Positions 28,246 through 37,468 of a stretch of 64,000 nucleotides of DNA are shown one piece after another. The notes under the pieces are model-generated. The model worked only from the letters and a program-made list of their open reading frames with translations, ran no database searches and was not told the origin of the DNA. The position numbers and the translations under genes were made by a program. Numbering within the stretch: the stretch's first letter is position 1; each line of letters begins with the position of its first letter. Source of the DNA: Nitrososphaerota archaeon (GTDB lineage: Archaea; Thermoproteota; Nitrososphaeria; Nitrososphaerales; CADDZS01); contig JAJPHP010000071.1 of NCBI GenBank assembly GCA_021325255.1, positions 62,001 to 126,000 on the forward strand. The letters run 5' to 3'.

Positions 28246-30603
28246 TCAGCTCGCTCTGCCCTGAGCCAATAGTCTCCAGATTCTTTCCTGAGTCATTGGC
28301 AGTTCAGCAACTCTCACCCCGAACGGAGATAGGGCATCTTCAACCGCATTGGCGATTGCCGCCGGCGTAGCCATGCTCCCGCTCTGCCCCGCCCCTCTGA
28401 TGCCTTGTAGTGTGGACGGAGAAGGGGTCTCAACATGAAGAATTTCTATAGGTGGAATAGACTCTGCCGAAGGGATCAAGTAATCCATGAATGTCGAGGA
28501 GGCAAGCTGTCCATCATCAGTGTAGAGCAGCTCTTCGAACAGCGCCGTCCCAACTCCCTGCGCTATGCATCCGTGAATTATACCATCGACAATCGCAGGG
28601 TTGATCACAAACCCAGAGTCGTGCACAATCACGTATTTGAGCAGCTTAACTTGCCCGCTGGAGGGGTCAACCTCGACCGCAACTATGTGCATCGAGTTGC
28701 TGTACGTCGGGCTCTCGTTCCTCCTCCCGATGCTGTCCTGCGGAGTAACGTTGGGCGGGTCAAAGACCCCAAACGCTTCGAGGCCCGGCTCCATTTCAGG
28801 CGGCAACTGATCCGTGCGATAGTAAGCCACGCGCGCTATATCTCCCAAGCTCTTTGTTTTGGACGAATCTGCACTCGAGGTAACACTTCCGTTGTTGAGT
28901 ACAAGCTCCCCTCTCGGCAGGCCTAGCATGTATGATGCGATTCCGATTATCTTCTCCTTAAGTTTCCTGCTCGCAAGAATTGCGGCCGAGCCGGCAGCTA
29001 GGGCGGAGCGGTCAGACCATGTGCCAATCCCATATGGAGTGGAACTCGTATCTCCATAAACTACGGTGACGTCGTCCGGTGTGACGCCTAACTCGTCAGC
29101 TGCGACTTGGGAAAGAACAGTCTCGTGCCCCTGTCCGTGTGGGCACACGCCGGTGTACAGCGTAGCTTTTCCTTGAGGATCCATCGTGATTCTCACCTGC
29201 TCGTAGCCAGGAAGTCCCTGAGACTTGCTCGCGCTCAACCCCGATGGACCTAGCGCAGAAGAAAATCCGATGCCTATGTAGCGCCCTTCCTTCTCTCTCA
29301 GGCGCCCTTGCTCGGCGCGCCACTTGGAATACTCAAATGCAACAAGGGCCTTATCCATGCACTCCGAGAACGAGTTCTTGTCGAGATACATCCCGGTCGC
29401 ACTCGTGTATGGAAAGTCCTCTGCCCTGATCAGGTTGCGGTACCTGATTTCGACCGGATCTAGCCCCAGCCTTTTCGCGCCGATGTCCATCAATCGCTCC
29501 ATCACAAAGGCTCCTACTACACGACCAAATCCCCGGACGGCTCCGAACGACGCCTTGTTCGTGGCAACGCACGTTACGTCAACAGAGTACGCTGGCAGTT
29601 TGTACTGACCAGGAAGATAGTACCATGAATGCGTCACAGGCTCGAATCCCCCGATTGTCACGTAGGCGCCGATGTCGGCCGTGATTTTGGTCTTGAGCGC
29701 AGTGATTCTTCCGTCTTTATTGAAAGCTGCTGTTGCTTCGTGGACAATCTCGTGGCAGTGCACCGAAGAGACGAGGTTCTCTGTCCTGGTCTCGATCCAT
29801 TTGACGGGCCTCCCGGCCATGATTGAAAGTGCGCAAACCATCACGTCCTCAGGGGTTCCACTTGTCTTGACTCCGAATGCTCCCCCGACATCCGGCGCAA
29901 TCACTCTCACTTTGTTCTCGGGGATCCCAAGTAACTCGGCCATTATCGACCTGTACCCATGAGCCATTTGTGTGGCGACCCACACTGTCAGCGTCGAAGA
30001 GTACTGATCGTAACTTGCAACCATCGACCTCGGTTCAATCGGGCTGCCGGTGTACCTCGCGCTCTTGAACTTTTGTGTGACAACACCGTCCGCCTCGGAG
30101 ATTGCCTTATCCGCGTCTCCAAAGTGGTGGTCGTAGTGTAGGAATACATTGTCGCCCCAATCTTCGTGGACGAGCGTGGCGCCCTGCTTCAACGCCTCCG
30201 CGGTGTCAGATACAACCGGAAGAGTCTCGTATTCTACCTCTACCGAATCCGCCGCATCCTCGGCCGCGTACCGATCCTGAGCCAGTACCACTGCGACGGG
30301 CTCGCCCTCGTACCTCACTTTATTGCTCGCGAGAGCATACCTCACGTAGGGTTTCATGTTTGCAATGTGCGGCCGCAGTGCGACCCACTTTTTGTCTGCG
30401 CCAGTCAGGACAAGTTCGACGCCCCTCTGCGCACTCTTTGCTTTGCTCACGTCAACGCGCTTTATCCTCGCGTGTGCAAGGTGGCTCCTAGCAAAAGATG
30501 CGTACAGCATGTGCGGGAGCTTGACATCGTCGACAAACGTCCCGTGACCGGAAATTAATCTAGGATCTTCCTTGCGCTTCAGCTCGAGGCCGCTGTACTT
30601 CAT
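28246..30603 (-). CDS. molybdenum hydroxylase large subunit with Gln at the catalytic Glu position
   Basis: A 785-residue paralogue of the protein at 10573. Shared elements are KEDPRLISGHGTFVDDV at the start, GGAFGVKTSGTPED (about 248), FGAVRGFGRVVGAFVMERL (about 364) and PHGQGHET. The C-terminal catalytic motif reads GIRGAGQSGSMATPAA. The codon is CAG where molybdenum hydroxylases normally have Glu (GxGEG/S), the base that activates the Mo-bound water. Activity may be altered or lost, or the chemistry may differ. No FAD or iron-sulphur subunit gene is nearby. It lies 97 nt downstream of the SBP signal-peptide end on the same strand's upstream side, next to RidA. Confidence 0.9.
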   Translation of the reverse strand: MKYSGLELKRKEDPRLISGHGTFVDDVKLPHMLYASFARSHLAHARIKRVDVSKAKSAQRGVELVLTGADKKWVALRPHIANMKPYVRYALASNKVRYEGEPVAVVLAQDRYAAEDAADSVEVEYETLPVVSDTAEALKQGATLVHEDWGDNVFLHYDHHFGDADKAISEADGVVTQKFKSARYTGSPIEPRSMVASYDQYSSTLTVWVATQMAHGYRSIMAELLGIPENKVRVIAPDVGGAFGVKTSGTPEDVMVCALSIMAGRPVKWIETRTENLVSSVHCHEIVHEATAAFNKDGRITALKTKITADIGAYVTIGGFEPVTHSWYYLPGQYKLPAYSVDVTCVATNKASFGAVRGFGRVVGAFVMERLMDIGAKRLGLDPVEIRYRNLIRAEDFPYTSATGMYLDKNSFSECMDKALVAFEYSKWRAEQGRLREKEGRYIGIGFSSALGPSGLSASKSQGLPGYEQVRITMDPQGKATLYTGVCPHGQGHETVLSQVAADELGVTPDDVTVVYGDTSSTPYGIGTWSDRSALAAGSAAILASRKLKEKIIGIASYMLGLPRGELVLNNGSVTSSADSSKTKSLGDIARVAYYRTDQLPPEMEPGLEAFGVFDPPNVTPQDSIGRRNESPTYSNSMHIVAVEVDPSSGQVKLLKYVIVHDSGFVINPAIVDGIIHGCIAQGVGTALFEELLYTDDGQLASSTFMDYLIPSAESIPPIEILHVETPSPSTLQGIRGAGQSGSMATPAAIANAVEDALSPFGVRVAELPMTQERIWRLLAQGRAS

Positions 30604-30664
30604 GTGTCCTCAGTTATCTCTCTCCAAGTTTGTAAGAGTGATAGGTAGTGTGCTTACACTCTCT

Positions 30665-31153
30665 TTACCTGCCGCGCCTGGCGCGCCTTCTCGACGAACC
30701 TGCTCTTTGCCGTTGCCTCTTCCTCGCAAGCTCAGCAATCACTTCGATCTCTATCTTCATGTCTTCTCGATCGAGCCCGACGTTGGTCAGGAGCGTTCCC
30801 ACACGTGGCCGCTCAAGAATGTCAGGGCAGTTCTTCCTCCAATACTCCATCATCACCCTGAGCGCCGGCTGCCAGTACTCCCTCTTCTGTAGGTAGTAGT
30901 TGATCACGATAATGTTTTCTAGTGAAGAACCCACGTCCTCGAGCCTTTCCTTGATCTTGTTCCAGATAATCAGGGTCTGCTCTTCCACGCTTGCAGGGAC
31001 CGGGCTCTCCGCTGGTTCGACCAATTCAGGATATTCCTGCTTCTTGTTTGGATCCCTTCCCTCGGCGCCCGAGAGAAAAACCAGGTTCCCAGATATGATG
31101 GAGTTCGCCCACGGCATCTTGTCGCCGGCATAATAACAAGGAACAATTTTCAA
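30665..31153 (-). CDS. RidA/YjgF family protein
   Basis: A 162-residue RidA-type protein with NSIISGNLVFLSGAEG (about 17-32), NIIVINYYLQKREYW and the end RPRVGTLLTNVGL followed by IEIEVIAELA. The family hydrolyses reactive enamine/imine intermediates, using an Arg in the R-x-x-V-x segment (here RPRVGT). The C-terminal tail is very basic (about 17 residues rich in Arg/Lys), which is unusual. It is encoded upstream of the molybdenum hydroxylase on the same strand, 61 nt away, so it may clear an imine product or act as a deaminase in that pathway. Confidence 0.85.
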   Translation of the reverse strand: MKIVPCYYAGDKMPWANSIISGNLVFLSGAEGRDPNKKQEYPELVEPAESPVPASVEEQTLIIWNKIKERLEDVGSSLENIIVINYYLQKREYWQPALRVMMEYWRKNCPDILERPRVGTLLTNVGLDREDMKIEIEVIAELARKRQRQRAGSSRRRARRGR

Positions 31154-31298
31154 CGGAATTTTGCTGCGGCCTCTTTTCCTACGGACGCAGACCGTGATAG
31201 AGAGGTGATACTTTAGACTTCTTACTGACGCTCTGACTGTCAGAACAGGCTTAGCTCAAATATGAGCGTGGTTTTTACAATGCGCCAAGCGCTTGCCG

Positions 31299-32270
31299 AT
31301 GAGGAAAATAATCGACTTTCACAATCACTACTTTCCAAAGAGGTACTTTCGCGTCCTGGAGTCAAAACATATGCTGGATTTTCTCGGATACAGGTTCGCC
31401 GAGGTCCCAAGTTACTACGATATGGAGCTGCGTAGAGAAGAGATTGCGAAGATGGGTGTTGACCTGGCCGTACTCAGCCTCGGACCACCGGGCGTCGATT
31501 TCCTTCCTCCAAAGGAGGCATTGAGGCTAGCCAAGAGTGTCAATGACGAACTTGCAAGTATAGTGAGTAAATATCCTAACGAATACTTGGCCCTTGCAAC
31601 CCTGCCTCTTTGTGATGTCGAGGCCTCGCTTACTGAATTTGATAGGTGCATACAGGAGCTCGGTATGAAGGGCGTGATTGTCTTCAGCAATGTCAAGGGC
31701 AAGCTCATCGCCTCCGAGGAGTTTTATCCCATTTTCGAAAGGGCTCAGAGATACGACGTTCCGGTCTTGCTCCACCCGGCAGCTCCCGTTGGGATTGCGT
31801 CGCTACTAGGCGAGTACAGGCATCCGCCCCTTGTGATTTCTGAAGGGTTTTTGTTCGATTCTACGCTCGCAATTTCTAGACTCATCTTTGACGGCACATT
31901 GGAGAAATACTCAAAGTTGAAGATTGTGCTTCCGCACCTTGGGAGCGTCGTTCCGTACATCCTTTCAAGGATAGACATCGAGACGAGAAGGGCTGGAGAT
32001 TTCCTCGAGGGGTACAAGAGCCCTCTAGGCGACAAGAAGAGTTTTGCTTCCTACTTTTCCGAAAGGGTTTACGTTGACACGGTTTCTCACCAAGGGCCGG
32101 CCTACAACCTTGCACTGGAGATGCTCGGGCGGGACAAATTACTGCTCGGGAGCGACTATCCCTATTCTCTGTGGGAGGAAACGGTGCACGCAATTGAAAA
32201 GTTGGGCCTGTCAGAGGAAGATAGAGAAGCGATTTACTCGAGGAACGCGGAGAGATTGTTGAAGATTTGA
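31299..32270 (+). CDS. amidohydrolase family protein (ACMSD/Amidohydro_2 type), paralogue
   Basis: A 323-residue protein with the same build as 9473-10423. Metal ligands are in IIDFHNHYFP, VPVLLHPAAPV and IVLPHLGS, with the final Asp in LLLGSDYPYSLWEE. The two share the segments LSLGPPGVD/LSVGPPGVD and NDELASIV. ATG 31299 is preferred over the in-frame TTG at 31293 because MRKIIDFHNHYF aligns with family starts. It is divergent from RidA and marks the outer end of the right catabolic cluster. Confidence 0.88.
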   Translation: MRKIIDFHNHYFPKRYFRVLESKHMLDFLGYRFAEVPSYYDMELRREEIAKMGVDLAVLSLGPPGVDFLPPKEALRLAKSVNDELASIVSKYPNEYLALATLPLCDVEASLTEFDRCIQELGMKGVIVFSNVKGKLIASEEFYPIFERAQRYDVPVLLHPAAPVGIASLLGEYRHPPLVISEGFLFDSTLAISRLIFDGTLEKYSKLKIVLPHLGSVVPYILSRIDIETRRAGDFLEGYKSPLGDKKSFASYFSERVYVDTVSHQGPAYNLALEMLGRDKLLLGSDYPYSLWEETVHAIEKLGLSEEDREAIYSRNAERLLKI

Positions 32271-32370
32271 CTTTACTCAATCACACATTTCAATCTTTGT
32301 AGAAAAAGCTTGGTAAAGTGTTAGGCGCTTCGGCATGTAGAGAGCGCCACGTAGTTTGTGTTGGAGCAAA

Positions 32371-33513
32371 TTAGACCACTGGAAGCGCAACGTAGTGCAG
32401 TATCGTAAAAACAATCAGCGACTGCAACCCCCAGGACAGGCCTCCTAGCACGACAACCTTCCAACCAGTCTTTCCAACAACGTCGTACCTCACTCGGAAG
32501 CATATCGCAATTATTGCAGCCATCAGGAGGAGGTTTGCTGCGTTGAGGCCGAGAAACTCGCCCTTGCCCGTCGAGAGAGGAGCGGCGACGGATGAAGGTA
32601 TTGTAATCAGAGTATTGAGAAGGATTGCTCCGAGGAAGGCAAGAATGAAAAGGGGAAAGGATTTGATTGCTTTACGATATCTGTCAACCCTAGTGCTGTC
32701 TGATACTTCTCCGTTTGTTGCTCCATTCTTGGAAAACTGCGACACCAAGATTAGGATAACTGGAACAAGGAGCCCGATCCTTATGCTCTTCACCCACAGC
32801 GCCGGGAGAAGCGAACTCTGTCCTCCTCCCTGGAGGGCGGCCGCGACTAGTTGCGGAAGGTCGAGAGTCGTCGCGCCGGTCCACAGGCCGTAGAGTGAAG
32901 TATCGAGCCCTGCAAGAGCTCCCAAGAATGGGTATGCAAAGAGCACGAGAGTTCCAAACAGCAGAATAGTTGCGAGCGCCATGCCTGCTTTTTCTTCGTC
33001 GGAGTTGAGAGCCTGCTGGGTCGCAACTATGGCAGAGATCCCGCACACGCCGGTTCCGACTGCCACGAGCGCGCTTGAGTGTGAGTCAAGATTTAGAGGT
33101 TTGCGTAGAAAATAGACTACCAGTCCTGGGACGGATACTGCGACCAATCCTATCACCAGGATCCACTGCGCTCCCGGTGTGAACCACAATGCATACGAAA
33201 AATTGATGCCGTAGAGCACAATCCCAACCTTCAACAACCACCTCGTTGAGAACTGGAGCCCGCCTGCGAACTTGGGAGGAACCTTGACCAGGTTCGTTGC
33301 GACGATTGCAATTACGGCAGCGATCATCAATGCGATGACAGGTGCGGGGATGTGGTATGCCTCCGCGACATAGTTTGACTCTGCCCAGAATATCAACTCC
33401 GAGATTATCATTATGGGCAGGACAATGAAGACAAGTCCGGGGGTCGCTGAACTGAGCTCGGTTCTTGTTGGAAGTATTTTCACCGTCATATTGAACATCT
33501 TTTTTCCTAGCAT
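32371..33513 (-). CDS. YeiH-type putative sulfate exporter family transporter
   Basis: A 380-residue polytopic membrane protein of the Cons_hypoth698/UPF0324 family. It has about ten hydrophobic helices. The family hallmark is GTGVCGISAIVATQQAL (about residues 160-176) followed by DEEKAGMALATILLFG. It also carries GLWTGATTLDLPQLVAA (about 220). Members are annotated as putative sulfate exporters, with sulfonate-related contexts, but the substrate is unproven. The first residues may include a short extension; MFNMTVKIL offers an alternative start. Confidence 0.85.
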   Translation of the reverse strand: MLGKKMFNMTVKILPTRTELSSATPGLVFIVLPIMIISELIFWAESNYVAEAYHIPAPVIALMIAAVIAIVATNLVKVPPKFAGGLQFSTRWLLKVGIVLYGINFSYALWFTPGAQWILVIGLVAVSVPGLVVYFLRKPLNLDSHSSALVAVGTGVCGISAIVATQQALNSDEEKAGMALATILLFGTLVLFAYPFLGALAGLDTSLYGLWTGATTLDLPQLVAAALQGGGQSSLLPALWVKSIRIGLLVPVILILVSQFSKNGATNGEVSDSTRVDRYRKAIKSFPLFILAFLGAILLNTLITIPSSVAAPLSTGKGEFLGLNAANLLLMAAIIAICFRVRYDVVGKTGWKVVVLGGLSWGLQSLIVFTILHYVALPVV

Positions 33514-33616
33514 TATCTCTATTACTGAAGTTCTTTCTCTTCGGTTCGTGTGAATAACGGAGGCTCTCTAACGCTTCGTACTAACGTATTGACTAAGTTT
33601 AGGGCACTATTCTTAC

Positions 33617-36600
33617 TCAAAAGAGCGTGGTCTGGTACTGCTCCGCTGCGGTAGATTTCGCCCTCTTTCCATTCTTTCTTTCTCTTCCTTCTTCCTGTTT
33701 TGCATCATTCTCTTTCGTTCCAATTAAAAGCATGTTATCCTGATTATCGTGATGTTGCAATTCTCTTTCCTGTATGATTCTCTTTTCTTCCTGAATCGCT
33801 GTCGCTGATTCTGCCTTGGATCCAACAAGGTTCATTGTTTCAATGAGCGGCTGAATTGGAGCCACGGTAGCATTGTCCGAGGCTGTGAAGCTCCCCATCC
33901 TCGCGGACTCGTACTCATCAACCTGTTCTCCTACTTCATCGTCCTTCGCGCCAAAGTAATCACTCATATCCGACTGGTGGCCCTCCGGGACAAAGAGCGT
34001 GGCGAGTTCCTCCGAGGCGATGACGAACCTGCTCCTCAGGTACTCTCCGACATTGTACTTCTCGGAGAGGCGGAGGCCGAGTTGGAGGTACTTTTGCACC
34101 GATCCTCTGGTGACACTGGGCTGGAGTTCTCCTCCGCAGGAGAGGCACACTCCTCTGATCGGCATCCTCCTGTATTTAGCGGAGCAGCTCTTGCAGCGGA
34201 ACCTCTGGGAGGTGAATGCCTTTGTGTTCCCTATGATGTCCGGCAAGAGATGAGTCCTGAGGACGGATTTTACAACTTCGTCGGGGTTCACGGCGTTGAT
34301 CTTCTGCGCGATCTCGATTTGCCTGTCGAGTTTCTCCGTGAGTGTGACAAGCGTGGAGTAGCTGCTCCTGCTCTGCCTGATTGTTATCGCGTCCGTGTCG
34401 TGGGTGAAGCCAAAGTTGTAGTGCTGGGTGTCCTTGCCCAGCCTGTCCATGATTATCTCGATTCCTCCTTTCTTCCTCGCGTCAGCGGGGCTCAGACCTT
34501 CCTGCGCGCAAGAGGTGTAGAACTTTGTTGGGTAGAACCAGGAAGAGTCCATGTGGTGGGCCTGCCTCTGGACTTCCTTTGGAAGGATCAACGGCTGGAT
34601 CAGGAGGGGCGCGTCCATCAGCCCGCCAATCATAGATGGGAGGAACTTCCTTGAAAAGTTGAGCAGCACGTCCATCACCAGGAGTATGCTGTCGCCGTCG
34701 CCGTCGCAGTCCCTTCTCTTCGCAGAGTGCCAGTAGGGGGTGGCAAAGCAGGCCTGGGCGTTAGTGTAGCCTATGACACGACCTATTATCCCGACGGAGG
34801 TGTGCGGGGCGAGTCCGACTATCAAGTGCCCTAAGAGGTCCTGCGTGCTCTCGACTCTGTAATATGGTTGCATGTTGTACTGATGTACGAGGAGCTCGTC
34901 GACGTACTTTGCGACTGATACGAGGAATGTGCCTGCTTCGAAGGGGATGACTACGTCCTGCATTAGGAGCTCTAAGGTTTGGTCGTCGCGCTCAAGAGGA
35001 GCACCGAAGATGTCCTTGGTGTATCCAAGTTCCTTGAGTTTCTCTACGCTCGTCTGGATCTGCTTTGGTTTGAAGTGTGTCAGTGGGACGTTCGTGGCGT
35101 CGTACCTTATCGTGCCGTCCCTATAGACGGAGAGGTCGTACTTTTGCCTGAGGAGGACCTTCTCCAGTCGCTCGGGGATTTTGAGGTCGTTTGTCAGGCC
35201 TAACACCCCTTTGAGCGGCTTTTGGGGAGAGTATCCGACTCTCATCGAAGCCTTCTTCAACTCCTGCTTCAGTGGATATGGGGAAATTGAGGAGTACCTC
35301 AACTGGCCGTTGCACGCGGGGCACTTTGTGTCTCCACTGTCAGGATACCTCTTGCCACACTGGACGCAGGCCTTGAAGAGTTTGGTTTCGACATCGCAGA
35401 AGGGGCACCTCGAAGTTATTGCCCTGGATCGGCAGCTAGGGCACTCTAGGTTGACAATTTCAACATTGAAGGCACCGGTGCGCTCGGAGGCCGCGAGGAT
35501 GTCCCTCGACATGCCCGTTGATCTTCCCACTGGGAAAAGGCCCTGGACAGGAGGCCTCATCTTCCTCGGCATTGCCTTCTCCGGTCTTCCGACCCTGACT
35601 CCGATGAATGCAGAGGATTTGGCTTTGATCTGCATGCCTGAAAGTAGGCTCACGAGCTCGATCGAGGAGCTCCACTTTTCTGGGAGTGGCTTTTTCTCGC
35701 CGAGCAAACCTAGGGACGTGGCAAATGTAAGGGCCTGGTCTCCGCTGATGATTACCTGCGAATCGTCTATTGGTGAGTGCTCGACGCCGAGTTTTTCTAA
35801 GGTAGGCTTGAGGCCCGTTGGAACATGTACGAGCACAGAGCGTGAAGGCGATTCCTCACTAGCTACGCTTGTGACCTCCCTGAGCTGCAAAATTTCGTCA
35901 GGGCTCAGCTGATCCCAGTACAGGAGGTGCCTTGGGTGCAGGGGGACGCCTAGGATCCTGCTAATCTTCTCTGTTTCCTCAAAAGTTGGGGACACTCTGA
36001 GCGGCGAGTTCTTCAAGCCCTCGATTTTCTTCTCCTCGACTCCGAGTGCTTTGGAGGCAGATTCGACACTAGAGTATCTATGATCTAACTCCTCGGCGAA
36101 CTCTTGCGCCCACCACTCCTCGACGTAAGCCGAGGGATGGAGTTTGTAGTTGTTCTCTAGGAAATCGCCAAACGAGACTAGGAGGTCGCCGAGGTAGAGT
36201 ATGCTCTCAAGCTGCGGGGCAATCGAGGAGGCGTGCTCGACGCTCTTTACGCGAATCACGCTGCCGTCCTTGAGTTTCACTATCGGAGTCTCCAATGTGT
36301 CGACCATAGCGATGCTCGCCCCTTTGCCTGGCATGTCGACTTTGATCTGCGTGCCGACGACTACTGGGTAGTTGAGGAGCGCGGCAACGCTTGGATGTAT
36401 GCCGACAGCGTGGATCCCAGTGTTGATGGCCCTGCCGTAGCGCAGCCTGAAACCTCCTGGTTTTCCTGGCGTGGATAGGACTGGTCTTCCAGAGATTACC
36501 TCTTCAAAGTGCGAGCTGCTCTGCTTTGTTTCGTCGGTGCCCTGCTGCTTTCCGCCGGAGAGCTCGGAGAGCCAGCCCCAGTCGTTTATTCCGAGATCTG

Positions 36601-37465
36601 CAAGTAGCTTTGGGAGTTTCTTTGATTTGCCAACAATTCCATCGTTGAGGACCCTAAGGGCCCCCCCGCGCACCCTGTTCGTGGACATGCGCTTCATGTC
36701 CCTGTGCACGACAACCTCGTAGTTGTCTGTCCACACGCCGTCTATCTCGACGGGAAGGTTAGAGATTGCCTTCTGGACGTCCTGGTCTGAGATCTTGTAC
36801 TGGAAGTTGCCGACGTCGCGCTCGTAGATTCTTAGCTCTTCGACAAAGCGCCCGACCTCGTCGTCGAATGCGGAGGCGTTGTACTTTTCTAGGCCTAAGG
36901 CCTTTCTTACTTGATCTGCGATTACTAGAGTGAAAGCGGACTCGGTTCCTCCTGCAGATCTTATTGGGCCGGCAAACTCTACGCTGAGGTACTCTCCGCC
37001 GCCTGAGTTCTTCTTTGTCCGTACTGCGGAGACTCCTTGGATTGGCGCGACAGTGACTCCGTCGGTGACGATTGCTAAGCCAATTCTTACTGCGGCCTCC
37101 GCCCTGCTCTGGCCTTCCGGGAGCTCATACTTGCCAGAGGCTACTTCGGTCGCCATGATCAGTGCGACGAGCTCGGTGCGGTTTGACTTTAGTAATTCTC
37201 TGAGTCTTTCGGCGATTGGAATCTCCAGAAGTTTTGCGACCCTGTCTGCGAGGTCGAGGGCAAGTGGCGACTCCACTATTGGTGATGGATCAAGGCCTTG
37301 AGCTTTGGCAGACTCGGCGATTGAGTACTGTTCTGCTAAGGCCTTTTGGATCGAGTTTTGATAAACGACGTAATGGTAGGGGAGTATCCCTGTGGCGGCA
37401 GTTTCGTCTTGTTTCTTCTCTTTTTCTTTGTTGGGTGTTACTGCCGCCACCATTGGTGATATCAC
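33617..37465 (-). CDS. polC: DNA polymerase D large subunit DP2
   Basis: The 1,282-residue catalytic subunit of the archaeal replicative polymerase PolD. The catalytic carboxylates lie in KRRDCDGDGDSILLVMDVLL, near residue 920. Zinc-binding Cys clusters are visible at CPSCRSRAITSRCPFCD and CVQCGKRYPDSGDTKCPAC (about 680-725) and at CKSCSAKYRRMPIRGVCLSC (about 1105-1125). No intein interrupts it. The C-terminus, after a low-complexity charged tail, ends in QYQTTLF, a good PIP box for binding the sliding clamp. ATG 37465 or ATG 37453 could be the start. It follows GGGP synthase by 3 nt. Confidence 0.97.
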   Translation of the reverse strand: MISPMVAAVTPNKEKEKKQDETAATGILPYHYVVYQNSIQKALAEQYSIAESAKAQGLDPSPIVESPLALDLADRVAKLLEIPIAERLRELLKSNRTELVALIMATEVASGKYELPEGQSRAEAAVRIGLAIVTDGVTVAPIQGVSAVRTKKNSGGGEYLSVEFAGPIRSAGGTESAFTLVIADQVRKALGLEKYNASAFDDEVGRFVEELRIYERDVGNFQYKISDQDVQKAISNLPVEIDGVWTDNYEVVVHRDMKRMSTNRVRGGALRVLNDGIVGKSKKLPKLLADLGINDWGWLSELSGGKQQGTDETKQSSSHFEEVISGRPVLSTPGKPGGFRLRYGRAINTGIHAVGIHPSVAALLNYPVVVGTQIKVDMPGKGASIAMVDTLETPIVKLKDGSVIRVKSVEHASSIAPQLESILYLGDLLVSFGDFLENNYKLHPSAYVEEWWAQEFAEELDHRYSSVESASKALGVEEKKIEGLKNSPLRVSPTFEETEKISRILGVPLHPRHLLYWDQLSPDEILQLREVTSVASEESPSRSVLVHVPTGLKPTLEKLGVEHSPIDDSQVIISGDQALTFATSLGLLGEKKPLPEKWSSSIELVSLLSGMQIKAKSSAFIGVRVGRPEKAMPRKMRPPVQGLFPVGRSTGMSRDILAASERTGAFNVEIVNLECPSCRSRAITSRCPFCDVETKLFKACVQCGKRYPDSGDTKCPACNGQLRYSSISPYPLKQELKKASMRVGYSPQKPLKGVLGLTNDLKIPERLEKVLLRQKYDLSVYRDGTIRYDATNVPLTHFKPKQIQTSVEKLKELGYTKDIFGAPLERDDQTLELLMQDVVIPFEAGTFLVSVAKYVDELLVHQYNMQPYYRVESTQDLLGHLIVGLAPHTSVGIIGRVIGYTNAQACFATPYWHSAKRRDCDGDGDSILLVMDVLLNFSRKFLPSMIGGLMDAPLLIQPLILPKEVQRQAHHMDSSWFYPTKFYTSCAQEGLSPADARKKGGIEIIMDRLGKDTQHYNFGFTHDTDAITIRQSRSSYSTLVTLTEKLDRQIEIAQKINAVNPDEVVKSVLRTHLLPDIIGNTKAFTSQRFRCKSCSAKYRRMPIRGVCLSCGGELQPSVTRGSVQKYLQLGLRLSEKYNVGEYLRSRFVIASEELATLFVPEGHQSDMSDYFGAKDDEVGEQVDEYESARMGSFTASDNATVAPIQPLIETMNLVGSKAESATAIQEEKRIIQERELQHHDNQDNMLLIGTKENDAKQEEGRERKNGKRAKSTAAEQYQTTLF

Positions 37466-37468
37466 GCG

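Noticed and set aside
33977..34654. Long open frame (225 codons) antisense to DP2, and similar long frames antisense to cdc6 (40973-41956) and to the 39-40 kb genes
   Set aside because: They mirror strongly coding sequence on the other strand and show no domain features of their own.
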